Assembly (NCBI RefSeq): GCF_958295425.1
Contig: NC_081149.1
Coordinates: 15,816,090-15,880,089, forward strand
Length of the DNA: 64,000 nucleotides
From: Solea solea
Taxonomy: Eukaryota > Chordata > Actinopteri > Pleuronectiformes > Soleidae
Direction: 5' to 3'
Shown: one piece after another, positions 50,321 through 64,000 of the stretch
Position numbering within the stretch: the first letter of the stretch is position 1
Layout: each line of letters begins with the position of its first letter
The notes under the pieces: generated by a model
What the model was told of the DNA's origin: nothing
Databases searched by the model: none
Seen by the model: only the letters and a program-made list of their open reading frames with translations
Translations under genes and position numbers: made by a program

Positions 50321-53300
50321 TGAGTTTTAAGAAAAGACAGAAGAGAGGCCTGTCTAATGTGCACAGGTTTATGGGCCTCACCAGCAAATACATGGTCCCC
50401 TCTAAGGTCCCCTCTAAAAATGAACTATTGCCTCGCTTTAAATAATCCACTTTTATTCAATGTCTTTATATTGGCAAATGAAAGACATGTTTTTAAATGT
50501 GGAGAACATCATCTCTGATTCTGTCATTTATGAATAAACCAACATCTATTTTTCCCTCATCCAGCTGACAATCTTATGCAGTCACCCGAGAACTGGACTG
50601 AATCTCAAGTGAGCACCTGGCTACGAACACTTTGTGTGAAAGAACAATACATAAAGAAGCTCTTTGAAGAAGAAGTAAATGGACTAGTCCTTCTTACACT
50701 TGATGAGGACTCCTTGATGACAAAGATTGGCATGAAATTTGGGCCTACTCATATGATTATCCAAAAAAGAAACGAGCTCTTCAATTCCAAGCAAAACAGT
50801 CAGCAGAATGCAAAGCCTACCCGTTCTAAAAAAACTAAGCTGCAGCAGAAAAACAATTCAAAATCACTTCATTGTCTTGCTTCAAGTGAAGTTCCTTCTG
50901 GACAGGTACATGCAAGAGATAAGTGTGCCTCAGAAGAAAGTCAAACCCCCCAACAACCGTGCATATTGACTTCAAAGGAAAACTGCAAACCACGGCCATT
51001 TGATCAAGAAGGCATTGATTTGATATACGTAAAGCACAGAGTTCTGCAACCAGAATCGGGAGCTTTTGATTTGATCTCTCCCTGCCATGAATTCAAATCT
51101 TTTGCTATAGCTGCTGAATTGGATCGCACAAGACTGCAAGCTAAGTTTGCCAAAGAGGTTCTAAAATTTGCAACTGGTTGTATGAATATCCGATCAAACG
51201 GCACAATACATTTCGGTGTGATGGACAGCAAGGAGGATACAGGATATGTGCATGGTGAGGTAGTTGGCATCCCAGTAAAAGACAAAGACATTTATGTGGA
51301 TGCTTTGGACGACATTGAAAAGTGTTTCTCAACTGACAAAGAGCATGCGCGCCATTGTGTGCGCCCACCAAGGTTCATTGAGGTTATGGATCGAGAAAGT
51401 ACAGCAAAAAACTATGTGGTGGAGGTTGACATTGTGCCTTCAGTCTACATTCTTAAGGGCAAGGTTCATGCAGTTCTTTTGCCAAACTTCAATGAGGCAG
51501 CAAACAAAGTACAATATGAGAAAAAAGCAATTCTGCGAAGGGTAGGTTCCAAAACAGAACCAGTGAGTGACAGTGATTTAAGTGATTTCTTTCAGAGAGT
51601 CAAAGAACGGGATGCTCAAAGAGAAGAGGCAGAGAAAACTCTAGTACTCAGTACTCCATTCTGCCAAGACCTTGGGAGGAAACTCACAATGCTAATAACT
51701 AGTGGGAAGAAGTTCATTGAAAATGATAAATGGTTCATATTCATTACAAACAAATTCAAACCTGATGACCTTTCTAACATTGAGTGGCTGCTTAATATGA
51801 AGATCTTATCTGTGTTTGATTTTGACCCAGACTCAAAGATATCAGGCCTTTGCAGCAAATACCTTGAGCATCATGCTGCAAACATGCATTCTCTGCAGAG
51901 CTATAGCAAATCCAGTGACCGAAGCATCAAAGGATTCACAGAAAAATTGCACCTGTTTGAACAAACTAGCTGGCTGTTCTGCAATGGCCGTTCTGGCTTT
52001 AAAGCAAATGAAACTCCATGTGATGAAATGACTTGGATCAAGACAAGAATGACCCTTTTAATGGTGTATGTGTCTTTGATTTGTAAACATATCTTGCCAA
52101 AAGGGTCATTACAGGTCATTTTTCTTCTCACTTCACCAGTAGAGAAACCTCTCTTGCACACCTTTTATGGGTTTTTCACGGAAATGCAAGGCCACACAGA
52201 CATCATCTGCATCTGTGAATCAGAAACAAACTTCCAGAGGTGGCAAAGTTTTGCAGAGGAGATATGTGGAACAGAAACTGTGAACAATTTCAGTGTAGTT
52301 GGGATGAAAATGAGTCACATTAATGCAACTATGCAAATGATACAACCAGTAAAAGCCTGTGCTAAAAAACACTTGCCAGTCTTTGTGAAAGGGACATGTC
52401 TTCTTGAAACAAACAGAGAGGAACATATGGCTTCTCTGGAAATACTGACAGTCGCTAAAAAACACTTGCCAGTCTTTGTGAAAGGGACATGTCTTCTTGA
52501 AACAAACAGAGAGGAACATATGGCTTCTCTGGAAATACTGACAGTCAACCATTGTGATGACACAAGCAAAGACTTCATTAATGAGGAGAAGGCAAATATT
52601 GAACAGCAGTTTTACCGTGGTGGTAGAGTGACATGGATGAACTTTTGGCTCGCTGAGCACAAGTATGTTGGAGAGGTAATAGAACGAGATGCTTATCAGG
52701 ATGTCTCCAAGCTCCTCATGGATGTTTTGAAATGTAACGTAGATCAGACCCCAGTTACTTCTATAAACATCTACCATCACCCAGGAAGTGGTGGAAGTAC
52801 CGTGGCAAGGCAGGTGTTGTGGCAGATCAGGAAAGAACTAAGATGTGCAGTTGTGAAGCCTTCATACTCAGTTACTGATGTTACACAACATGCAGTTGAT
52901 CTAAGAGAATATGAAGAAAAAGATCCACAAAGGTGTCTTCCAGTGTTGCTCCTAATTGAAGACTCTGACAAAGACTACCTTGATGATCTAAAAAATGAGC
53001 TACAGGTTGCAATCAGAAACAGACAAATCCAGCATGAAACACTATGTTTCATTTTGTTGAGCTGTAGGCGATCCCATGATCCAGAGAGTAGATGCAAAGA
53101 GTCTGCTTTACAGAATGTATCTGTCACTCACAAACTGTCTCCTCAAGAGAAGAAGAAGTTTGCTGGAAAACGACAGTTGCTTGAAAAACAGTATGAGCAT
53201 CAGTTCATCTCGACATTTGTTTTGATGAGTGAAGGGTTTCATAATGATTCTGTGCAAAACGTTGTGACACATTTGCTTCAAGGCATTGACCTTCAGTCTA

Positions 53301-55288
53301 CTGCCACTCTCCTCATTCAGTACGTAGCACTGCTGAACACTTATGTCTATAACTCTTTCATCTCTCAGTCCCACTGTGAAGCTTTGCTAACCTTACAAGT
53401 GCACATGGAAAGGTTTCGACGGCAAGAGTTTGCAAGATCACTCGGTGAACAGGCTGAACTTGTCTTCTTGCATCTTAGAGATGACAAGACCAACATTAAA
53501 TCCATCAGAATAATTCACCCACTCGTTGCAAAGGAAATTCTGCAACAACTCCTTGGAAGCCAACAGACCCACAGCAGTTTGGCAAAGAAATTGCTCTGTG
53601 ACGATGTGCTTTTTGAGCACAGATTTGGAAAGGAAGAATATCGGTCATTTTTGAGAGCACTTTTCATCAGGAGATCCAGAATAAGCAGAGGAGATGAATG
53701 TGATACTTTATTCTCTCCTCTGATTGAACATGTGCAAGAAAAGGAGGGAGGCCCTGACAAAGCAATAGAGTTACTCAAGGAAGCTTTTGAACGTTTTCAT
53801 AAAGATCCATTCGTTGCCCAACAACTTGCTCGTCTTCTTCATACTCATGAAAAGTTTGAAGAGGCAACATACTGGGCAGAGACTGCAGCTAAACAGCTTC
53901 CCAACAACTCGTACATACTTGCCACAAAAGGGCAAATGTACAGAAGATGGTTCCAATTCAAATGGAAAGCCATTGAAAACGGCTGTGCACCAATCACAGC
54001 CCAAAACACAGCTGATGCTGTGGAAACTGCACTGAATGCCCTGCAGTGTTTTCAAGAATGTGAGAGAGCAGCTGATGCAGACATGGAAAATGTAAACAGT
54101 TCAGGATATTTTTCTGAAGTTGAAGTTGGAATCAGCCTGCTCAAATTTATCTTTTCATTACAAGAGTTTGCAAAAGGAGCTAAAGGCCATTCAAAGTGTA
54201 GAGAGTATCTGTTAACAGATTACATACCAGAACATGTCTTAGATGCCTGGGAACCATTTCATGGTCGTTTGAAAAAGCTTCACAAGACATTGATTGATTC
54301 CTTGGAATGGATTTCAGAGGACCTCAGTTTCTTCCAGACAGATATAGGTGAAGATGAAGAAGAGATTCCTGAAAGTCCTGAAGAGAAGATAAGCCATCCA
54401 CTGAAGTGGTTGACCAAAATATCTTCTGAGTATGGGAAGTACTTCAGTGAAGTTTCCTCTGCAGAAATTCGTCAACCAGGGAAATCAATCTCTACCAATC
54501 TCACTCCTTCTCAAAAACGCATGATCATCTATCAACTTGGTGGGGGTAACATAACTTCCATCTTGTCCAAACTAACTGAACAGAGGGATGCCGTGCGTAT
54601 TTTAGAGACCATCGTTTCTCTTTACCCCAGCAGTCCACGAAAGGCAAAACTTGACCAGAGGGATATTGTGAACTACATTGTGACCCACATTACCCTGAAC
54701 TGCTTGTCACCACAGGCTTCAAAGGTTGCTCCTTTTAAAGATCTACAAGCCCTCTGTCATCAGTTCCCAGGTGATAAAAAGAAATGTTTGCCAGGTGCCC
54801 TGTTCCTGCTTACCTTACTATTCTGGCCAGAGGATAAGGACACAAACCATGAGAGAGAAAACAAATATGAAATTGTCCAGTCAGCTGTGGAGCACATGGA
54901 AAAATGCTACTGTACCAAGAGGAAGGACATTCCTCAAAGAAAGAGAAGGCTTTACACCCATTTTCTTCTGGGACATGGAAATGGATTGGATAAATTTGTC
55001 CACAAGAGAAAGTTTTACAGCGTCACAAAGGTGTTCTCGGTCTCTGAAAAACGCCTGAAGTGGTTTAGTGGTGAAGCATGGGAGAAGCCTGAGATTGCTG
55101 AAAAGTTAAAACGCGTTTCTGGTTGGACTGAAGATGGAGTGGTTTACCTCGAGGGCCCTCAGAAAAAGAAATTCAGCATATTGCCTCTTAACATGCATTC
55201 AGTGCCACGCAGCAATAAAAACTTCACATTCTATCTGGGTTTCACCTTCAGGGGCCCTGTTGCCTACAACATTACTGTAAAGGAATAG
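50086..55288 (+). CDS. samd9l: SAMD9L-like antiviral protein, copy 3
   Basis: Start exon ATG at 50086 (or 50083) is spliced from 50089 to exon 50565-55288, giving 1575 residues (1576 with the extra Met). The internal ATG at 50576 would only remove MADNL. Same architecture as copies 1 and 2: SAM, AlbA_2, SIR2-like region, P-loop HPGSGGST, helical region, OB-like C terminus. Oddities: a 31-residue exact internal duplication (about residues 601-662), and private changes near SAEIRQPGKSI and NMHSVPRSNKNFTF. Its N-terminal half tracks copy 2, while much of the C-terminal half tracks copy 1. The frame is open throughout. Confidence 0.92.
52361..52546 (+). repeat. 93-bp in-frame tandem duplication in SAMD9L copy 3
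   Basis: 52361-52453 and 52454-52546 are the same 93-bp sequence, coding AKKHLPVFVKG to ASLEILTV twice. Copies 1 and 2 have one copy. It sits between the SIR2-like region and the P-loop. Confidence 0.97.
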
Positions 55289-55614
55289 TTCATCTTTGAA
55301 CAGTGGACCTGACATTGTTGATGCACCGGCTTTGTATCCACTATGGCTGAACATTTAATCGTAATTTCATCCTAATCGCAATACAGCCTGTAAATGAAAA
55401 CTTTGAAGCACATGGTATGATATCAGTAACGCATTGTTACTTCAGTGAAGTATTGATTTTGGTGGCTTTGTCTGTCTGTGTGTGTGTGTGTGCTTCCGCA
55501 CTTGCTTGCAATTTAAGCAACAGAGGCAGGTTAGAATAACCTTTTTAGAATTTTAACCCTGACATGGATTTGAACATGCATCTCTCTGATCTTGATTTTT
55601 GGAAATTACCGTTT
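55289..55614. other. Shortened SAMD9L-GAA spacer in unit 3
   Basis: The spacer is about 2.3 kb shorter than in units 1 and 2: it jumps from the equivalent of about 15655 to about 17980, losing the hairpin repeat. The poly(A) signal place at 55393 reads AATGAA. The GAA upstream sequence follows. Confidence 0.7.
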
Positions 55615-58495
55615 TCGCAGCCTTTTGACAAAAAGCCCTGTCTGTCACTGCTCCAGGTAAATAAGTTACTTACCTGCTTTTAATTAGAGTTAAATTTTAG
55701 CTCTGCACTGAGCTGTTTTGTAGCTAATCGCAAGCGACCAGCTAGTTCAGGTAAAGCCAGCTCCTGAAGTGAGTCACTGAATAGTACTTGGTCATTAATA
55801 AAATGAGCAAAACAGCAAGTGTGGATGATTATGTAACCCATATAATCATCACAGCCTTTGTGCCACCAACAGCTTAGTTTACGATTGACTAGTGTGTGTG
55901 TGCAGAGCTAAACTTCAGTGCTCACTGACCTGCCATTGTATCTGTGGTGATAGCAGAATGGCTCTGTTGTCTAACTTTGCAGTAGCTGCTCTTGTCCTCA
56001 TTGCATTTGCTTTGTCAAATTGTGTCTACATGAACCACTTGTCTGATCGTGAAACCAAACTGGTCAGGTGTGTCCATGCCGAGCCAAACAAGAGCATAGC
56101 ATATGAGAGGCTTGCCATTGCTAATCCAACTGAAACGCACAATAAACCCGTGATTTCAAGTGAGAGTCACCCTTAAAAGTTTCAAAGAGACTACTAATTA
56201 TAGAGATGACAAATGCACCATGGCCCCACAAAGTCTGTTTGACTGTGCCAGGGACAGGGTTCTCAGCAAGAGACAGTGTGAGGAGAGGGGTTGCTGTTAT
56301 GCCCCTCTGGCCAACTCTGTTGGACCACCTTGGTGCTTCTACCCCAGTTTGTACCCTGGCTACAAACTGGGTCCCTTGACTCCTTCAAAGCGAGGCCTGG
56401 CTGCCACTCTGACTCGTGCCAAGCCCTCATACCTGCCTAGAGACGTCTCTACACTAAGACTGGAAATCATTGAGGAGACCACAGGCTGCTTGCACCTCAT
56501 TGTGAGTGTCCAATACTATGTTGATGGTTTTTTTTTTCTCTGCTGCAAACATTCAAATAGATGTGATGAGTAAAGTACACGTTCCTGTATTTTGTATATT
56601 CAGCCCCTGCAATCTACTTTGACTTCATGTGACAAAACTGAACGGATACATTCACCCTCAAGCTGAAGGACCCGTCCTCTCAGCGATATGAGGTCAAGCT
56701 CGCAGCTGATGATCCCAAGAGCAGAGCAGATAACTCCGATGTCCTTTACACCACCGAGTACCAGTCTGACCCATTTGGTTTCATAGTGCGACATAAATCC
56801 AATGGACGCACGATGTGAGTACATTTCAGTTTTCATCTACATCACATCACATCACATGTACTCACAGCTTGTTGCTCCAAATGCTCCTCAAAGACTGTCT
56901 CCATATTGTAATTTTAGTACCTTTGACGTATCTTGTAACATGTTGCGGCCTCATTTGTAGCTTTATAAAACTACATTTGTGTGTTTTATTGTATGTGTAT
57001 GTTTTATATTTATATTGAGGCAACATAACCTACATATGTAACAGTAAATAGATATTTCTTTTTACACGTTGTTTATTCTCTGTATGTCTTTCCCTCCTTT
57101 TTTAGTATAAACACCACTGTGGGACCTCTGCTTTTTGCTGACCAGTAATTGCAGTTGTCCACCACACTAGCCTCTTCCCTTGTGTCTGGCCTTGGGGAAC
57201 ATTACACCTTCCTCCTCCTAGACCTTAACTGGACTTCTCTTACTCTCTGGAACAGAGACATGGCACCTCATGTGAGTCTGTTGTAGAGAACACACAAGCC
57301 CCGAGTTGTGGGAGAACTCAAGCAGTCACAATATATACTGTATCAAAAGTGTCAAGAGAAAATAAACATACATTTGTGAATACTATAACTATTGGCAAAT
57401 TCAGGAACGTTTAACATACATCCAGTCCCTGAAACCCAAATAGAGCAACATTTTTAATAATCTGAAAGGGAAAAAAAAAAAATAGAAATCTTAATCCCTG
57501 GTCTAACATGTCAATGTTCTAAATAGCTACCACTTGATGCCACACATGAAATAGTGTGTAACACACTTTTAAACTAAGTTTAATATTTTTGTTGTTTTAT
57601 ACTGTTCCCCCTGTTGTGTATTCATGTTGTTGACAGTGTGTTTCTTTGCAGGCTCATGCTAACCTATATGGCTCCCACCCATTCTACATTGTACAGGAGG
57701 CTGATGGATTAGCACATGGAGTTTTCCTTCTCAGCACCAATGCAATTGGTACAGAACTATTGCTTCAATAAGATTTTACACTGAATATTTTTTCCTATCA
57801 TATACAAACTGTTACTGAATGCCTTAATGTGTCTCCACAGGTGACGCTTCAGCCGACTCCTGCTCTCACCTGGGTGTCAACTGGAAGAATTCTGGACCTA
57901 TACTTTTTTTTAGGTCCTGACCCTCAAAGTGTTATACGACAGTACCTTCAGGTCATTGGTAAGGTACATCTTTCTAGTGTTGACACTGGATACTACAGCT
58001 CCTTGTGTATATACCATACGAAAAATATTGTTTTAACAGAGAAAATGATATAGGAGTCCAGAAGCACACCTATAAAGAGTGAGTTAGATTCATTAATGTG
58101 TTCAGTATATCTTATTTATCCTAAGGCCGTCCCATGATGCCCCCCTATTGGTCCCTGGGATTTCATCTTTGCCGCTGGGGTTACACCACCACTAATACAA
58201 CCCGCAAGATTGCACAACGCATGCACAATGCCAACCTTCCATTGGTAAATGACATTAACAAGATCATTTACAATCTATTTTTGTCACTATCAGGATGTGC
58301 AGTGGAATGATTTGGATTACGCAGACAAGCGAAGGATTTTCACTTTTGATCCCTGGCGATTTGGTGACCTCCCAGAGATGGTGGAAGAATTCCATAGGAG
58401 AGGCATGAAGTACATCCTTATTCTGGTGCAATGTGTTTGAATGTCTTAGACCTCAACCTGAAGATTCAGATCCAACCATGAGTAAATGTTTCTGC

Positions 58496-59538
58496 GTAAG
58501 AAGCGTCCCGAGTCCCCTGTTGTTCACCCTGATGACCCACAACTGTCGTCCCAGGTACAACACCAACCACATCCTAAAATATGCGGACGACACAACAGTT
58601 GTGGGCCTCATTCAGGACAACAACGAACTGGCCTACAGAGAGGAAGTGCGACATCTGGTGGACTGGTGCAGGGTGAACAACCTGCTCCTGAATGTTGACA
58701 AGACAAAAGAGATCATCGTCGACTTCAGAAGATCCCGTCCCAGCCATACACCACTTCTCATCAATGGCACAGCGGTGGAGGTCGTCAGCAGTACCAAGTT
58801 CCTGGGAGTTCACATCACAGACAACCTCAGCTGGACACTTCACACCACCTCCCTGGTGAAGAAAGCCCAGCAGCGCCTACACTTCCTGCGACAGATGAGA
58901 AGGGTGTCTCTCCCCCCTCCCATCCTCTCCACCTTCTACAGAGGGACCATCGAGAGCCTGCTGACCAGTGGCATCTCCGTCTGGTCTGGGAGCTGCAAGG
59001 CCTCCGACTGGAAGTCTCTGCAGAGGGTGGTGAGAACAGCGGAGAAGATCATTGGGACACCACTCCCACCCATCAAAGACATTGCACACAGGCGCTGTCT
59101 AACCAGGGCTCACCAGATCCTCACTGATCACACCCACCCCCACCATGGACTGTTCTCCCTGCTGGCGTCTGGCAGGAGGTTCCGCAGCATCCGCTGCAGA
59201 ACAAACAGACACAAAAATAGTTACTTTCCGCTGGCCATCAGACTACTGAATTCCAAATAACACCCCCACCCCCCCGACACGATATGTGCAATATTTAACT
59301 GTTATTTGTTCTGCTGCTTATAGATTTCATTCCTGTTTTTGTTGTTTTTTTCTGCACTACTTTTATATATATTTATATACAAAAACACTTATTTATTTCT
59401 TTTACTAATCACAGTACATAATAATCTACCTCAATTCAATGCTTTTTGTTGGTTTTTTATCTGCTTGCCAAGCAACGTAATTTCGTCGCCAGTTTTCACT
59501 GCTGTGTTTTCTGTGCAATGACAATAGAAGGAAGTCTA
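58496..59538 (+). mobile_element. 5'-truncated LINE with reverse transcriptase C-terminal part
   Basis: The open frame at 58496-59260 codes the end of a non-LTR reverse transcriptase: YADDTTVVGL (catalytic YADD box), the LGVHITDNLSW motif, and a C-terminal region ending HGLFSLLASGRRFRSIRCRT. The tail resembles L2-like LINEs (TGTGCAATGACAATAGAAGG, 59512-59531). It replaces the ATT microsatellite found in copies 1 and 2. Family (L2 or Rex1-like) is from memory. Confidence 0.85.
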
Positions 59539-60332
59539 AGCTGTTTAACTGAAAATAAGCAATTATGTGACAATGTATTTCCAGTAGATGGCAGCAAAAG
59601 CCTCTCAGCTTCTGACTGCTGTGCTCTGCTGGTTTCTGCCCCAGGACCCAGGGATCAGTAGCACTAGCCCCACTGGAACTTACCCTCCCTTTGATGATGG
59701 CCTGAAACGAGACGTCTTCGTTAAAAATGTCACAGGACACATTTTGATCGGGAAGGTAAGACCCCTTTTTTATATGTTGTTCCGCCTGTGTGATATGCAT
59801 AGCATGTGTTTTACTGTTGACCTGTGTCCAGTTGGTTGGCAAACACATTCTTGTATGGTGTTCCAGGTTTGGCCTGGCCCTACAGCCTTCCCTGACTTCA
59901 CCAACCCAGAGACCAGACAGTGGTGGGAAGACTGCATCAGAGATTTTTATTCTAAAGTGCCTGTGGATGGACTGTGGATTGTGAGTGTGTACAGACACAC
60001 AGTGCACATGTTATTTAGACACCAATGATATGATTAAAACATAAGATGTCAAGAATGTGTGAAATCAGGTTGTCAGTTCTGGAATATTCTTAGTGGTTGT
60101 GCGTTTAGTTTGCTTTGCACCTAATTTATATTTTGTTTATCTCCAATGCTCCATCCAGGATATGAATGAACCAGCCAATTTTGTCCAGGGCTCAATGGAG
60201 GGCTGTCCTCACACTGATCTTGAAGACCCGCCTTACACACCTAGTTAGTGTTTTAGTGTCACAAGTTATCAGCATGTGAAATCATAAAAAAACAATATTT
60301 TGTTTACATATGCTGTCAGTTGTGTTAACGTT

Positions 60333-60571
60333 AAAGGTCCAGTGTGTAACATTTAGCAGAGTTTATTAGCTGAAATCAAATACACTCTCCATAAGTATGT
60401 TTTTATAAGTTACTAACCAATAAATTATATAACACATTTAGAATCAGTCCTTTACATGTACAGAGGGCCATTGCTTTACAGGGGTCTCCAACTTGCTTTG
60501 CAATGTTTTGACAGCAAACACTGTACTTTGTAGTCCCCATTAGATTAAACATTCTTACATACTGGACCTTT
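60333..60571. mobile_element. MITE in GAA intron, copy 3
   Basis: Third copy of the inverted-end element, at the same intron position as 21309 and 39994. Confidence 0.75.
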
Positions 60572-61249
60572 CAAAGTACATGCAGTACACAAATGCTCTG
60601 CAGATACATACCTGTTTCTTTGTTCTGAATGTTGCTTCAAATCATTGTCTCTGTGTTCCTGAATCTCATACAAACAGGAGTAGTCGGAGGAGAGTTGAAC
60701 TCGGAAACTCTCTGCATGTCAGCTCAGCAGAGGAAATCCACTCACTACAACCTGCACAATATGTACGGACTGACAGAAGCATATGCCACAAACAGGTTCG
60801 AACCATGTTTACAGATTGAGTTCTTTAGGTGGTATGTTAGCAGATTAAGTCATAAGTAAGTATGGATGTAGTTGTTGTTTGTCTTTTGTTATTTATTCCG
60901 TCTACTATATATTGATTGTGGGGTTGGTCGCTGCTCTCAGAGCTCTTACAAAGGTACGAGGGAAGAGGCCTTTTGTCCTGTCTCGCTCCTCTTACTCTGG
61001 CATCGGATGCTTCTCTGGAGTGTGGACAGGTGATGTCAGGAGTGACTGGGAGCAGCTGCTATTCTCCATCACTGGTGAGGAGATGAGCTGTAGTTTCCAA
61101 AACGTCCACAGCCTGAAATACTATAACAATCTTGCTTCAAAGTGGGTTTAGTTCTGTGGTAGTCTTTTTATGGACCTGCATATGGTTAAATGAAACATCC
61201 AGTCCATCAATGAAAGCATCTTTTTTTTTAAATGAAAAGAATTATTTGA

Positions 61250-61414
<165 letters not shown>

Positions 61415-61729
61415 TAAGGAACCACAATGACAACTTCAATGCTGTGAGATCCAAACACTGTTTCTGTTGACTATATGTGTCTTTGTATTGATTCACTGAG
61501 TTAGTTCCACTTCTCATACTGTATGTGCTGTCACAGGGGTGGGGTTATGATAGAGGTGAGGTCTGCCCTGCATGTTTAAAGCGAGTCCCTCTGTGTCATG
61601 TATCATGAGTAGTGGTTATAGTATCTCCTCCCATTGTCTGTGTGTTTTTGTGTGTCTGTGCCCGTTAGCCTCAGGAGCCATATGTATTTGGGCAGGAGGC
61701 TCAGGCTGCCATGCAGAATGCATTGAACC

Positions 61730-63694
<1,965 letters not shown>

Positions 63695-64000
63695 ACTGGG
63701 ATCAGTGGAGCCCAGCACAGACAGGAGCATTGCCTTTTGAAGAGTGGGTACAATGTGTGGTGTAGTTGCTGAGCTCTGCATGTGAGGACCAGGCCTGCAG
63801 TGCCTGTGATCTACTACCAGGCGCAGTGGCTGCCCCTCTGTGGTTTAAGTGCCTTCCCCTCATCTGGGTTAAAGTGTTCCCCCAAAAGAACCGACTACAA
63901 GTCTCTCCGTCCAAAGCAAGTTCGATATCCACAAGGGTGTTGGAGGACATTTTCTTGACGCTGGATTGAGGAAAAAAAAAAGTTGTTGAACATGTGTGTA
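63695..64000. other. ERN1 3' UTR duplicate, running off the window
   Basis: Matches 4790-5100 and 25144-25450. No new gene seen. Confidence 0.7.

Noticed and set aside
58433..59260. A host gene of 275 codons in the GAA intron
   Set aside because: The protein is the C-terminal part of a LINE reverse transcriptase, and its first dozen or so codons come from GAA intron sequence.

Overview
The window looks like teleost fish nuclear DNA. It has vertebrate genes with GT-AG introns, fish-type MITEs, SINE and LINE fragments, and CA and ATT microsatellites. All recognisable genes lie on the + strand. Three gene families are present, each more than once: the C-terminal part of ERN1 (IRE1 alpha, the ER-stress kinase/RNase), SAMD9L-like antiviral genes, and GAA (lysosomal acid alpha-glucosidase).

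Layout. 1-4789: the last ten exons of a normal ERN1 gene, whose 5' end lies off the window. About 5.5-10.2 kb: a tandem-duplicated upstream region full of mobile elements, with two copies of a putative interferon-responsive promoter and leader exon. 10227-15347: SAMD9L copy 1, intact. 18315-22861: GAA copy 1, a truncated pseudogene. At 22861 the sequence jumps from the middle of GAA coding exon 14 into the middle of an ERN1 exon, giving a promoterless ERN1 tail (22861-25143). 28554-33678: SAMD9L copy 2, intact. 36622-43264: GAA copy 2, the only complete GAA (19 coding exons, 935 aa by my splice model). About 43.3-44.4 kb: sequence not seen elsewhere in the window. From about 44430: a third unit made of a transposon-rich upstream region, SAMD9L copy 3 (50086-55288, intact), GAA copy 3 (55958-61730, pseudogene), the same GAA/ERN1 junction, and a degraded ERN1 tail to the window end.

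Interpretation. A unit of about 20.3 kb running from ERN1 to GAA was duplicated in tandem, with a simple breakpoint showing 1 bp of overlap. A second event copied a segment that already contained that junction and placed it beyond the intact GAA. The passenger genes (two GAA copies, one ERN1 tail) have decayed or been cut. All three SAMD9L copies keep an uninterrupted reading frame of about 4.6-4.7 kb, which suggests selection for SAMD9L copy number. The SAMD9L copies are mosaics of one another and differ in their 5' leaders, upstream ORFs, polyadenylation signal and one internal 31-residue duplication.

Exon coordinates come from reading splice sites by eye and checking reading-frame phase. 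No transcripts or databases were consulted, and family comparisons are from memory.
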